Under the pieces are notes generated by a model that saw only the letters and a program-made list of their open reading frames with translations, was not told the origin of the DNA and searched no databases. Made by a program: the position numbers and the translations under genes. A stretch of DNA of 17,418 nt from Bacteroidota bacterium (lineage in GTDB: Bacteria; Bacteroidota; Ignavibacteria; SZUA-365): NCBI GenBank assembly GCA_018224345.1, contig JAGTUW010000305.1:1-17418 (forward strand). The letters are read 5' to 3'. Positions 1 to 8,029 of this stretch are shown piece by piece. Positions within the stretch are counted from its first letter, which is position 1. Every line of letters begins with the position of its first letter.

Positions 1-1
1 T

Positions 2-973
2 CTCATGCATTATCCCATGCGGGGGTCGCTCCGCAGTGCATTGCCGCGTTTCTGGCGACAGGCTGCGCTGGCTGCCAGGGAGATCGATGGTGACCTGTTC
101 GTTGCCTCGGACCTGTTTTCCCTCCCTGCTGCCGCTCGTGCGGCAAAGCGTGCACGCAAGCCTCTGCTCTACGACGCACGTGAGTTGTACTGTTCCGTTG
201 CCGCTCTGCAGGGCCGGCGGCTCATGCAACGATTCTGGAATTGGGTGGAAAAACGCTATGCCCGTCGCGCCGCAGTGGTGCTCACCGTCAACGACTCGAT
301 CGCCACGATTCTTCGTGAAACCTACAGCGACGTGCGTGTCGTGCGTAATGTGTCGGACTTCCCGAAACCGGCACCTTCGCGAAAGATTCGCGACCTCCTC
401 GGCATACCTGAAAACCGCCGTATCCTTCTTTCTCAGGGGGGATTGCAACAGGGCAGAGGCGCGTTCATCCTTGTAGATATCCTGATGGAGTTACCCGACT
501 GTCACCTGGTGTTTCTCGGAGACGGCGCATTGCGCGGCGATATCGAGGCCGCCGCACGCATTGCCGGCGTATCGGAGCGCGTTTGCGTGCTCCCCTCCGT
601 ACCGTCCGGTGAACTCCCCGCATGGACAGCTTCCGCCGACCTGGGAATGTGCCTGATAGAGGATCTCGGTCGCAGTTACTACCTGAGTCTGCCCAATAAG
701 TTGTTTGAATATATCGCCGCAGGCGTCCCCGTCATTGGCAGCGACTTCCCTGAAATCGGTCCCTTGCTGCGCGAGACGTCTTCGGGGATTGCCGTCAATC
801 CCTCCGAGCCAGAACTGGTACTCCGTGCCATCCGCACACTGCTCAATGATGACGGTCGATACGAGAGAAGCCGTCAGGCCTGTCTCGAGGCCGCGACACA
901 ATATCACTGGGATGTAGAGCGCGAACACTACCTACATATTCTCGATGGCTTGCTTCCGCAGAAAACAGAATGA
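2..973 (+). CDS. Glycosyltransferase, GT4-like (5' end outside window)
   Basis: Transfers a sugar from an activated donor, probably in cell-envelope or surface polysaccharide synthesis; the substrate cannot be told. The reading frame is open to the left edge. The first in-window Met (position 5) is unlikely to be the start, because most of the N-terminal Rossmann half of a GT-B enzyme is missing. Visible, counting from that Met: the DLFVASDLFSLP stretch at about 30-41 and YDARELY at 56-62 (end of the acceptor domain), then the donor-domain start ILLSQGGLQQGRG at 140-152, LVFLGDGALR at 168-177, and the donor-site block NKLFEYIAAGVPVIGS at 231-246. E235 matches the second Glu of the GT4 E-x7-E motif; the first Glu is not conserved, as in the 'PNKLFEY' subgroup. 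It ends 11 bases before the convergent DUF2520 gene, with no terminator visible between them. The superfamily is clear; the specific role is unknown. Confidence 0.88.
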   Translation, partial: LMHYPMRGSLRSALPRFWRQAALAAREIDGDLFVASDLFSLPAAARAAKRARKPLLYDARELYCSVAALQGRRLMQRFWNWVEKRYARRAAVVLTVNDSIATILRETYSDVRVVRNVSDFPKPAPSRKIRDLLGIPENRRILLSQGGLQQGRGAFILVDILMELPDCHLVFLGDGALRGDIEAAARIAGVSERVCVLPSVPSGELPAWTASADLGMCLIEDLGRSYYLSLPNKLFEYIAAGVPVIGSDFPEIGPLLRETSSGIAVNPSEPELVLRAIRTLLNDDGRYERSRQACLEAATQYHWDVEREHYLHILDGLLPQKTE

Positions 974-984
974 CACATGTGATT

Positions 985-1830
985 TCAGACCTCAGGCTGC
1001 CGGTCGCGGGCCATGCCGCCGGCAATATCGCTGAGGATGTCATACACCCGGTGGAAGTCGGGTTCGATTGTGTCAAGTATGTCGAGATGGTGTTGCACGG
1101 TTTCATGATCACCGCGGACGGCTGGACCTGTCAGTGCCTGCGCGACGCCGACCTCGTCGATGCGTTGCATGACCGCACGCATCATCGGGAGAAGATGAGC
1201 GAGAGAGGCGTCGGATGCATCGGATGCGGATGCGCGCAAGAGACGTTCGGCGATGGAAGCAAGGACGGTCGGAAAGTTTCCTGCAAATACATTCGCCGCA
1301 TGATAGAGCGCTTTGTGTTCTGCCTGAATGCGGAGTGGTCTCCACTGTAACATCATTGCGAGTTTCGTCGCTTCACGACAAAATTGCTCATCACCTTCGA
1401 TTCCGCAGCCGATGCCGGTAAGCATCGATGCGGGGAGGTCATCGGATGAAAAACTCTGCATCGGATGTATGCCACCTGCAATCCCGCCTGCGGCAGCAGG
1501 AACGGCCAGCACATCGGAAGTCAGTGTTCCGGAACAATGAAAAATGATACAACCTGCTGTGCCGGTCGAGAGAGAGAGTCGATGGGCAACCTCCGCGACG
1601 GCTCCATCCGGAACGGTGAGAGCGCAATAGCGCGCGTTCCCGGGAAGAGAATCCGGGATTACGGTGGAAAGCGTCAGGGATGGATCGCAGTTCCTTATCA
1701 CAGTGTGGCGGGAGACATCGCGCTCCACGACCAGCGATACGGGCAGGCCGATGCGCAGACAGTGTCGCAAGAGGTTGATACCGACTCTTCCGGCGCCAAT
1801 GAGTATCAGAGAGTGTTCGCCGTTACTCAT
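985..1830 (-). CDS. Rossmann-like and DUF2520 domain protein
   Basis: 281 residues, the usual length for this family of NAD(P)-binding-like proteins related to pyrroline-5-carboxylate reductase and F420-dependent oxidoreductases; no biochemical role is established. The N-terminal Rossmann glycine motif GAGRVG is at 12-17. FHCSGTL at 97-103 and GIHPMQSF at 120-127 are family signatures around the cofactor pocket. The helical DUF2520 part starts with KALYHAANVFAGNF at 173-186. No signal peptide, so cytoplasmic. Its ATG overlaps the stop of the upstream MEMO gene in an ATGA, so it is almost certainly translated in coupling with that gene. I see no good Shine-Dalgarno of its own. It is the last gene of the minus-strand cluster. 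The family assignment is firm; substrate and function are not known. Confidence 0.9.
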   Translation of the reverse strand: MSNGEHSLILIGAGRVGINLLRHCLRIGLPVSLVVERDVSRHTVIRNCDPSLTLSTVIPDSLPGNARYCALTVPDGAVAEVAHRLSLSTGTAGCIIFHCSGTLTSDVLAVPAAAGGIAGGIHPMQSFSSDDLPASMLTGIGCGIEGDEQFCREATKLAMMLQWRPLRIQAEHKALYHAANVFAGNFPTVLASIAERLLRASASDASDASLAHLLPMMRAVMQRIDEVGVAQALTGPAVRGDHETVQHHLDILDTIEPDFHRVYDILSDIAGGMARDRQPEV

Positions 1831-2675
1831 CTTGTTCCGGAGGATACAGGTGTGGTCGTGAACGCGGCGGAGAGATAGCCGACTACACGATGTGTGTCAC
1901 CGGTGACATCCCCCGATGTGCAACGGTGCAGTATCCTGCCGCGATCGGCACCGAGCGTCTGTGACGCCGACATGACAACGGCGATCGGGCCTCCCCCGCA
2001 GGCTTCCGCACGGGAGGAGGAAAGATCGTTGAGTAGTCTCATTGGTTTCAGTGCGACGATGTCCTCTTCTATAATGCGGTCCCGCTCCAGCGCGTCGTGT
2101 TGTTCGTGGAAATGAGAAAGGTCGCTGCTCGCAATAAGGACATGATCCGGTGTGAGAATTCCGGCAAGTGCGCGCGCCAGTAATTGACAATGTTCGCTGC
2201 GCTGGTCGCCCATGACAATCGGCAGCACCTTCGCATCGGGGTTGATGCGCTGGAGAAAAGGAAGTTGCACCTCAATGGAGTGTTCATCGCGATGTCCGAG
2301 TTGTGATGCCTTGATGATGCCATTCTGACCGAGAAGCTTCTCACGAAGATGAATGTCGACGTTGATCAGTCCTAACGGTGTTCGATAGGCGTCGCCGTCG
2401 TATATGGAAATGCCATTGAAGTATTCACGATGACTCGGCGAGATGATGACCGCCGTGCGGAAAGGCCTTCTCTGCAGGAGGGTGTATGCGTAGGCCGCTG
2501 TGGGACCGGAGTAGGCGTAGCCTGCATGGGGACTCACAATGCCGATGGGGATTCCGCTGTCGTCCGGCGTCTGATGTTTCTCCAGCAGACGATCGACTGT
2601 GAGTGTCAGCATGGTCGGATCGTCCGGATAGAACAAACCGCTGACGGCGGGGGGACGAATCTTCATTGCCTTCAT
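1827..2675 (-). CDS. amrB: MEMO1-family protein (AmmeMemoRadiSam system protein B)
   Basis: 282 residues, full length for the MEMO family, whose fold resembles extradiol dioxygenases (LigB). Bacterial members form the 'AmmeMemoRadiSam' gene set with AMMECR1-type and radical SAM proteins; their reaction is unknown. Putative metal-site residues match the family: H50 in SPHAGYAYSGP, H82 in ISPSHREYF, the block EHSIEVQLPF at 131-140, D185 and H188 in SSDLSHF, and C226 in EACGGGP. All are present, so the site looks intact. The start at 2675 is chosen for a clear Shine-Dalgarno (AAAGGAG, complement of 2682-2688) seven bases before the ATG; an in-frame Met three codons later is too distant. It lies downstream of the AMMECR1 gene and overlaps the DUF2520 gene by four bases, which implies co-expression. 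Family certain, function unknown. Confidence 0.93.
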   Translation of the reverse strand: MKAMKIRPPAVSGLFYPDDPTMLTLTVDRLLEKHQTPDDSGIPIGIVSPHAGYAYSGPTAAYAYTLLQRRPFRTAVIISPSHREYFNGISIYDGDAYRTPLGLINVDIHLREKLLGQNGIIKASQLGHRDEHSIEVQLPFLQRINPDAKVLPIVMGDQRSEHCQLLARALAGILTPDHVLIASSDLSHFHEQHDALERDRIIEEDIVALKPMRLLNDLSSSRAEACGGGPIAVVMSASQTLGADRGRILHRCTSGDVTGDTHRVVGYLSAAFTTTPVSSGTR

Positions 2676-2691
2676 TTTTCTCTCCTTTCGT

Positions 2692-2802
2692 TCATGCCTC
2701 GCTTGCGTGGTTGCATCTCAACGTCCCTCGTGCATTCCCTGCAAGAGTGTTCCGCTGATCCCCGAATGCTTCTGTGTTTCTCTCATACAATCGCTGTCTC
2801 AT
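2692..2802 (-). CDS. Possible 36-residue ORF between amrA and amrB
   Basis: This minus-strand ORF starts at an ATG that overlaps the stop of the AMMECR1 gene as ATGA and stops 16 bases before the MEMO start. It fills almost all of the 123-base gap between the two genes. Purine-rich GGAG-type sequence lies just upstream, within the end of the AMMECR1 gene. The peptide (MRQRLYERNTEAFGD...) is hydrophilic and basic, with no membrane segment or motif I recognise. It could be a real coupled small protein, a translational bridge that keeps ribosomes moving towards amrB, or chance. Only conservation across relatives would settle this. Confidence 0.25.
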   Translation of the reverse strand: MRQRLYERNTEAFGDQRNTLAGNARGTLRCNHASEA

Positions 2803-3377
2803 CCACTGCTCTCCCTCTCCATGGGTGCTGCGCTTTCCTCTGATATCGGCAGACCTTCGAAGCGGAAGAGCGTGGCGTCAGGGTGGGTCCAGCAGGAATC
2901 GGACAACTGTGCTTTTTGGCACAGCGCAGACAGAAATTCCGTGCGATTCCAGCCGCGTTCGACAGGGACCTGTGGAAGCAGCAGTCCACGATTGCCGTCG
3001 TATTCAATGATCAGTCCGTGACGGCCGAGAGTGAACTCCTCCGCATCCATGATGCGCTCGGGAGCGCCGAGCAGAGTGACTTCTATGCGGCACTGCTGCA
3101 GTTCCTTCCTCGTAAGCGGCCGGAAGCGGACATCCTGTGTCGCCGCATAACGGGCAGCTTCCGCAACGGTCTCAAGCAATCCCCCACGTAATTCCAAAAA
3201 CCCGATACACCCCCGCAGCGATCCGGACACACGCAGCGTCACAAAAACTCCACTCACATGTGGCGCCTGCGTGAGCGTGGGAAGGGAGAGGGGACGGTCA
3301 TCGAGCTGTGCCTCTATCGCATTCCGCGCTGTACGCAGAACAATCGCGCGCGTATCGGTGGATATCATCATGGACAT
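2799..3377 (-). CDS. amrA: AMMECR1-domain protein (AmmeMemoRadiSam system protein A)
   Basis: 192 residues from the chosen start, a typical length for a single-domain AMMECR1 protein. The hallmark LRGCIGF is at 54-60, followed by the helix with AEAARYAATQDVRF (about 72-85) and PLTRKEL (87-93). A HGLIIEYDGNRGLLLPQV strand pair and an ERGWNRTEFLSALC helix complete the fold. The function is unknown; the conserved LRGCIG surface is thought to bind a ligand or act enzymatically. The frame stays open to 3527, but the 50 extra residues are outside the domain and the first Met of the cluster MSMMIS (3377, or 3371/3368) fits the domain edge. No strong Shine-Dalgarno helps decide, so the start is uncertain. 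It is the first gene of the cluster amrA, (small ORF), amrB, DUF2520; the radical SAM partner is not in this window. Confidence 0.88.
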   Translation of the reverse strand: MSMMISTDTRAIVLRTARNAIEAQLDDRPLSLPTLTQAPHVSGVFVTLRVSGSLRGCIGFLELRGGLLETVAEAARYAATQDVRFRPLTRKELQQCRIEVTLLGAPERIMDAEEFTLGRHGLIIEYDGNRGLLLPQVPVERGWNRTEFLSALCQKAQLSDSCWTHPDATLFRFEGLPISEESAAPMERESSG

Positions 3378-3447
3378 GCGGTATGGACTGCCGTGGAGAG
3401 TACGATTATCATTGTCTGATATTACGTAGGGGTCTATTTTATGAATT

Positions 3448-3467
3448 GGACGTATTATTGTACGTCC
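3448..3467. promoter_or_regulatory. Inverted repeat in divergent promoter region
   Basis: GGACGTA and TACGTCC form perfect 7-base arms around a 6-base spacer (TTATTG) between the divergent amrA and T9SS cargo genes. The dyad lies about 70 bases upstream of the amrA start and 134 upstream of the cargo start. It has no T-run, so it is more like an operator than a terminator. Which regulator might bind, if any, cannot be told. Confidence 0.3.
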
Positions 3468-3600
3468 TGCTGATTGATAGCAGCTTTCCGGTGAAATCCC
3501 GGAGAGGCTTTTCAGAAATATAAGCATTTACGGGTTCGAAGTCATTCGCATTCAAAGGAATTCGCCGATTGCGTACCCGTCGCAACCAGGAGGTTCTACT

Positions 3601-6276
3601 ATGTTACGACGACTGCTACCCATTGCAGTACTGATCGGTACCGCAGTGACGGCCGCCGTGATTCTTCACTTCTCATCGCACGACGATACTTCCTCATTCA
3701 CACGAAAGCAGGATGTCCGGGCACAGCTCAAGGCAGAGCGCAAGGCGGATATCAGAGAAGGACGCAACCTCGATCATCCACGCCTCGACTGGTATATAGC
3801 ACCGCGCGTGCTGGGATCGGAGAAAGGTATTTCGCAGGGTTTGCGGGAGGCTGTGGACTTCCGTGCCGACCAGAATGCTCATTTCTCGCTGCGAAAGGAG
3901 TCATTCGCGAACACCTGGACTTTTATCGGACCGAACAATATCGCAGGCCGGGTGCGTGTCGTGAAATTCCATCCGACAGATCCGAATATCGCCTATGCCG
4001 GTTCGGCCTCGGGAGGACTGTTCAAATCCACGGACGGCGGTACGACGTGGACAGCGAAAACAGATCAACTGTCGACACTGGCGATCGGGCACATGGCCTT
4101 TGATCCGGTGAATCACGATATCATCTATATTGCTACCGGTGAGGGCAGCAACAATTGGGACAAGGTGTACGGTGACGGTATTTACAAAAGCACGGATGCG
4201 GGAGAGACCTGGACGAATATCATGAAGGATGTCATTCGTGATGTGGATCTGGCCGTCAACCATCTCGCAATCCATCCCGATGATCCGGACCTGATTTTTG
4301 CAGCGACGACGCATGGGGGCGCCTCCGGTGCGCTGATGCGAACCACCGATGGCGGTGAAAACTGGAAGGCGGTGCTCAACGGTCCCGCACGTTCGGTGAT
4401 TATCGACAAAGCCAGACCGGATCGTGTTATCGTGGGCTTCGGATATTACAACGGGCGTTCAAGCAACGGTCTGTATTACTCCGATGAGCGCGGTGACCGC
4501 TTCACCTTTACGCGTATCATGGACAATATCCCCGAGGCGGACTCGATCGGACGCGTCGTACTGGATGCGAGTCTCAATACACCGGGTACAATTATTTGTG
4601 TGATGCATCGTGCTCCAAAACACACATCGAACTCTCGGCGGGATTTTCTCGGAATCTTTCGATCCACAGACAGTGGCGACAACTGGGAGAAGTTACCGTC
4701 TTCCGAGCAGATCAGCATGCGTGAATTTCTGCGAGGACAGGGAGATTACAACCTTTATATCCGGTATCATCCCACTGACCCGGATGTCGTTTTTGTCGGT
4801 GGCATCAATACCTGGCGCAGTACCGACGGCGGTCTTTCCTTCCGGCAGGTGACGACACAGTCCGGAATGGCCGGGGCCTGGGTGGATATGCATTACGCAG
4901 ACTTCAGTCCCACAAACCCGGACATCATGCTTCTGGCCAGTGACGGTGGCGTGTTCCGTACCAATGATTGCCGAAGATCAAATATCACTATGGAAGAGGT
5001 CGGGACAGGACTGGCGACCATGCAGTTCTATTCCATGAATTACGACCGGCAACAGACCTCTCGCGTCGCTGGGGGGACGCAGGACAGAAGGAACAACATC
5101 GGAATCGCACCGGATCCCGTGTGGCAGCAGCTCGTCAACTGGGGAGGTGACGGAGGCTGGGTCGCCTTCGATTACGAAAACCAGGATATTTTCTATATCG
5201 CGTACCAGTACGGACGCCTCGGTAAAACCACCAACGGTGGGACGACATTTTTCGCCATTCAGAACGGACTGACCCTGCGTGACGGCGACAACAATTACAT
5301 GTTCAGTTTCGTGACGCCTTTTATCATGCATCCGACGGACAAGAGTCATCTCGTCGTCGGCGGGAACAGGATATACCGCACGACGAACAGCGGCGCGCAA
5401 TGGATACCGATATCCGGGAATCTCACGAATCAGACGAGTTCGCTTTCTCAATTTCAGCATCTTGCTTTCTGCAAGAACAATCCGGATGTACTCTACGGTG
5501 TGACCGGGTATTCGGCGCGCGCATTCAGAACGACCAATGCGATGGCTGCTCCGGACAATGTGGAGTGGACACGGATCGATGCCGGTCTCCCACGTCTCTT
5601 TCTCGGTGAAGTGGCTGTGCATCCGGTCAACGGAGATATCGCGTATGTCGGCACAGCCGGCTTCAGTTCATCCAGCGGCGTGTACATGACCACGGACGGC
5701 GGTGAATCCTGGGAATTCATGAAAGGAGAAACGCCGGAGACCAGCCTGCCGGATATTCCTGTCGGTGCTCTTTCAATCTATGAGAAAAATCCGGACATCA
5801 TTTTTGCCGGAACCGATATCGGTATCTATGTCAGCCGCGACGCCGGTCTGAACTGGCAACCCTTCGGTGAAGGTCTCCCGACAGTCGTCATTGATGATAT
5901 CAGGATTACTGGCGACGACATCATCTACGCCGCTACGCACGGACGCGGCATGTGGATGAGCTCCGCTGTGCTGAGTACGGAGCAGGAAGCGGAACGTATG
6001 CGTCCGTTGATGTTCGATCTCGGACAGAATTATCCGAATCCTCTCGCGCAGGGAAGCTCCACCGTGCTGCCCTTCACCCTGGAACGGCCGTCCAGCATTC
6101 AGGTGCGCATCTACGACCTGCAGGGCAGGGTGGTGCGAACCCTGCTCGATGAACAGCGCATGGCAGGCACGCATCAAATCACAGTGAATGCAGAAGGGCT
6201 CAATGCCGGCGCCTACTTCTACGAATTGCGCGCCGGGAATCATCGAGAAGTCCGGAAAATGGTTATTGTTCAATAA
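3601..6276 (+). CDS. Secreted BNR-repeat beta-propeller protein, T9SS sorting domain
   Basis: 891 residues. The N-terminus (MLRRLLPIAVLIGTAVTAAV...) is a signal-peptide-like basic and hydrophobic segment without an obvious cleavage motif. The body is a sortilin/GH74-like propeller: nine Asp-box-type repeats are visible, among them FKSTDGGTTW, YKSTDAGETW, MRTTDGGENW, FRSTDSGDNW, WRSTDGGLSF, YRTTNSGAQW, YMTTDGGESW and YVSRDAGLNW. They alternate with HPTDPNIAYAG-type strands. Residues about 807-891 are a type A T9SS C-terminal domain: LGQNYPNP, then VRIYDLQGRVV, LNAGAYFYEL and a final KMVIV. It is expected to cross the outer membrane by T9SS and be released or anchored at the surface. An enzymatic activity (glycosidase or peptidase) cannot be claimed from the repeats alone. 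The AGGAGG Shine-Dalgarno at 3588-3593 fixes the start. It is probably a single-gene unit ended by the hairpin at 6332-6362. Confidence 0.93.
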   Translation: MLRRLLPIAVLIGTAVTAAVILHFSSHDDTSSFTRKQDVRAQLKAERKADIREGRNLDHPRLDWYIAPRVLGSEKGISQGLREAVDFRADQNAHFSLRKESFANTWTFIGPNNIAGRVRVVKFHPTDPNIAYAGSASGGLFKSTDGGTTWTAKTDQLSTLAIGHMAFDPVNHDIIYIATGEGSNNWDKVYGDGIYKSTDAGETWTNIMKDVIRDVDLAVNHLAIHPDDPDLIFAATTHGGASGALMRTTDGGENWKAVLNGPARSVIIDKARPDRVIVGFGYYNGRSSNGLYYSDERGDRFTFTRIMDNIPEADSIGRVVLDASLNTPGTIICVMHRAPKHTSNSRRDFLGIFRSTDSGDNWEKLPSSEQISMREFLRGQGDYNLYIRYHPTDPDVVFVGGINTWRSTDGGLSFRQVTTQSGMAGAWVDMHYADFSPTNPDIMLLASDGGVFRTNDCRRSNITMEEVGTGLATMQFYSMNYDRQQTSRVAGGTQDRRNNIGIAPDPVWQQLVNWGGDGGWVAFDYENQDIFYIAYQYGRLGKTTNGGTTFFAIQNGLTLRDGDNNYMFSFVTPFIMHPTDKSHLVVGGNRIYRTTNSGAQWIPISGNLTNQTSSLSQFQHLAFCKNNPDVLYGVTGYSARAFRTTNAMAAPDNVEWTRIDAGLPRLFLGEVAVHPVNGDIAYVGTAGFSSSSGVYMTTDGGESWEFMKGETPETSLPDIPVGALSIYEKNPDIIFAGTDIGIYVSRDAGLNWQPFGEGLPTVVIDDIRITGDDIIYAATHGRGMWMSSAVLSTEQEAERMRPLMFDLGQNYPNPLAQGSSTVLPFTLERPSSIQVRIYDLQGRVVRTLLDEQRMAGTHQITVNAEGLNAGAYFYELRAGNHREVRKMVIVQ

Positions 6277-6331
6277 TAAGACATAACAGGATGTATGGAT
6301 GCTATTATATCGGCATCCCGTAGTGACATAA

Positions 6332-6362
6332 AAAGCGCGGTCCCGAAAAAGGACCGCGCTTT
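6332..6362. terminator. Bidirectional intrinsic terminator between convergent genes
   Basis: Perfect 12-base arms (AAAGCGCGGTCC at 6332-6343 and GGACCGCGCTTT at 6351-6362) enclose a 7-base loop. A-rich flanks on the left give a U-run for minus-strand transcripts; the plus side has a shorter TTTCTGTT tail. It sits 55 bases after the T9SS cargo stop and 145 bases after the transporter stop, so it most likely serves both. Confidence 0.85.
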
Positions 6363-6506
6363 CTGTTCATGACTGTATCGGAGAGTTCGTTTGCGTACAC
6401 ATAAGGTGTACACTCATGAGATGGTTTCCGTTGCGTTGTATGCGGGACGGGTGCACAATGTCCACGGTTCTTCGCCCGTGGCCTCCGCGCCGCATTCACA
6501 GTTCTA

Positions 6507-7931
6507 TCAGGACTGGGCGGTACGAGGCCCGATGAATTTCTGATAGGACAGAAGGCCGATAATGCAGAGGACGCCGATTCCGCTGAACAGCAGCCAGAGC
6601 TCGCTGGTCAGAGCATGTGTTGAGATCTCGGCTTTGGTCAATCCGATTTCCGCACCGTATTGCAGGGCCTGTTCGATCGTCACATCGGCGGGCAGGGCGA
6701 TCCCGGGTCCCTGTTCGCGCAGTGTCTGTTTGACAAAAGCGATCATCGGATTATCGATGAAGCGCACGTAGAGGAAGGCACCGAGTACGCCGCCGATCAA
6801 TGAGCCGAATGCGCCGTAGAGAAAACCGAAGCCCATATACGTCGCTTTTTTGTCCGGTGGTGCGATCAGGCCCAGGTAACTGATGAATTTCGGGTGTGCG
6901 GTCATTTCTCCTATTGAGAAAATCGTGATGCCGGCCATGAACACCCAGATATTCGTGTTGATCGCGAGAATCGCCATGCCGACGGTACCGAGCGCAATCC
7001 CGGAAACCATAGTCGGCAGCGCCCTGGTCTTACTGACGATACGTGAAATGAACAGTTGCAGAAGGATGATGGTCCCGGCGTTGATGACAGTCACGTGTTC
7101 GACATCGAAGTGCCATTCGAAACCGAAGGTGCCTTGAACCCAGTTATCGAGGGGCGTGGCATCGACGAAGGCTTTTACATACCACAATACGCTGTCGAAC
7201 ATCTGGAAATAGAGAATCCAGAACCAGGAATAAATGAAGATGAAGAGAATGAAACGCCAGTCGGTAAACACGATGTAAAGTTTTTTGAGAATCCCTTGCA
7301 ATGCGACCATGAAGGATTCCTTGACCGGATGGGCTTCATTCGGCTCCTTGAACAGGAAAATCGCAGGGATGAGCATCGCGCCTGTTCCCACAGCAGAAGC
7401 GATAATCACATAATGCCAGGAAATGGATTTGAGGACCGGGACAATGATAAGCGGGAACAGGAAGGCCCCGAGATTGATTGTCCAGTAGAAAATCCCGAAA
7501 CCAAGCGTGCTGGTTCTCTCATCGGTGAGCTTTGCGATCGTACCGGAGACGACCGGCTTGAAAGTCCCGGCACCGAAGCCCATGATGATCAATGCAAAGA
7601 ACACCGCGCTGTAGGTGGTCATCTGGCTGGTGAGAAAGTAGCCGCCACCGAGCAGGGCGAACGCGACCATGAGCGTGCGCCGGTATCCCATACGGTCGGC
7701 GATAGCACCGGAAAAAATCGGAAGGAAATACAGAAGAGGTTGAATGGTACTTTTGATGATACCGACACCTTCTTTCGAGAAACCGAGCTGGTCAGTCATG
7801 TACACGGAGAGGATACTCATCATCCCGTAATACGAACCGCGCTCGAAAAATTCGAAAAGGATGACAACCCAGTAGGTCTTGGGGAAATCCTTCAGACGGG
7901 GTTTTTGTGACTTGTCAGTCATACGATGCAT
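6507..7931 (-). CDS. POT/PTR2-type MFS transporter
   Basis: 474 residues with about 12 hydrophobic segments, an inner-membrane major facilitator protein. The first helix holds EFFERGSYYG (27-36), the POT-family signature E-x-x-E-R-F-x-Y-Y-G in which the Phe is Gly here. GAIADRMGYRRTL in the loop after the second helix is the MFS motif A. FGAGTFKPVVSG in the next helices matches the POT pattern GxGxxKP. Members carry di- or tripeptides or related solutes with protons, so peptide uptake is the best guess. A hydrophilic stretch of about 40 residues (LREQGPGIALPAD...) precedes the last helix and may be a periplasmic or cytoplasmic loop. The start is uncertain: Met1 at 7931 and Met4 at 7922 both lack a Shine-Dalgarno. 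Transcribed alone, divergent from the AtuA-like operon. Confidence 0.85.
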   Translation of the reverse strand: MHRMTDKSQKPRLKDFPKTYWVVILFEFFERGSYYGMMSILSVYMTDQLGFSKEGVGIIKSTIQPLLYFLPIFSGAIADRMGYRRTLMVAFALLGGGYFLTSQMTTYSAVFFALIIMGFGAGTFKPVVSGTIAKLTDERTSTLGFGIFYWTINLGAFLFPLIIVPVLKSISWHYVIIASAVGTGAMLIPAIFLFKEPNEAHPVKESFMVALQGILKKLYIVFTDWRFILFIFIYSWFWILYFQMFDSVLWYVKAFVDATPLDNWVQGTFGFEWHFDVEHVTVINAGTIILLQLFISRIVSKTRALPTMVSGIALGTVGMAILAINTNIWVFMAGITIFSIGEMTAHPKFISYLGLIAPPDKKATYMGFGFLYGAFGSLIGGVLGAFLYVRFIDNPMIAFVKQTLREQGPGIALPADVTIEQALQYGAEIGLTKAEISTHALTSELWLLFSGIGVLCIIGLLSYQKFIGPRTAQS

Positions 7932-8004
7932 GTGTTGTATTGTGAATGGATAGGTGAAGCAAGGCTACACATCGCAAAAGATAAGCAATGCTGACGGAAT
8001 AATG

Positions 8005-8029
8005 ATCCCGGAAGCGGGATTTTTTTTTG
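8005..8029 (+). terminator. Intrinsic terminator in leader of AtuA-like operon
   Basis: ATCCCG (8005-8010), a GAAG tetraloop and CGGGAT (8015-8020) are followed directly by an unbroken T-run to 8028, the classic plus-strand terminator form. No plus-strand gene lies upstream within 1.7 kb, and the next plus-strand gene starts at 8123. It is therefore either an attenuator in that gene's leader, the end of a short RNA, or a guard against antisense transcription from the transporter gene. The CGGG and T-run could also pair with the following A-run and CCCG (8031-8040). Confidence 0.7.

Noticed and set aside
3378..3527. 50-residue N-terminal extension of the AMMECR1 protein
   Set aside because: The extension lies outside the domain, contains no motif and would cover the divergent promoter region and the inverted repeat.
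4978..5622. 214-codon open frame on the minus strand
   Set aside because: Antisense to the T9SS cargo gene without any motif or start-site support.
6462..6481. Hairpin CCACGG/CCGTGG downstream of the transporter gene as its terminator
   Set aside because: No T-run follows on the minus strand; the hairpin at 6332-6362 is far better.
6305..6499. 64-codon minus-strand frame in the gap after the transporter gene
   Set aside because: It reads through the bidirectional terminator hairpin and has no ribosome site or recognisable motif.
7056..7910. 284-codon open frame on the plus strand
   Set aside because: Antisense to the transporter gene; its highly charged, Glu/Asp/His-rich product is what the complement of membrane-protein codons gives.
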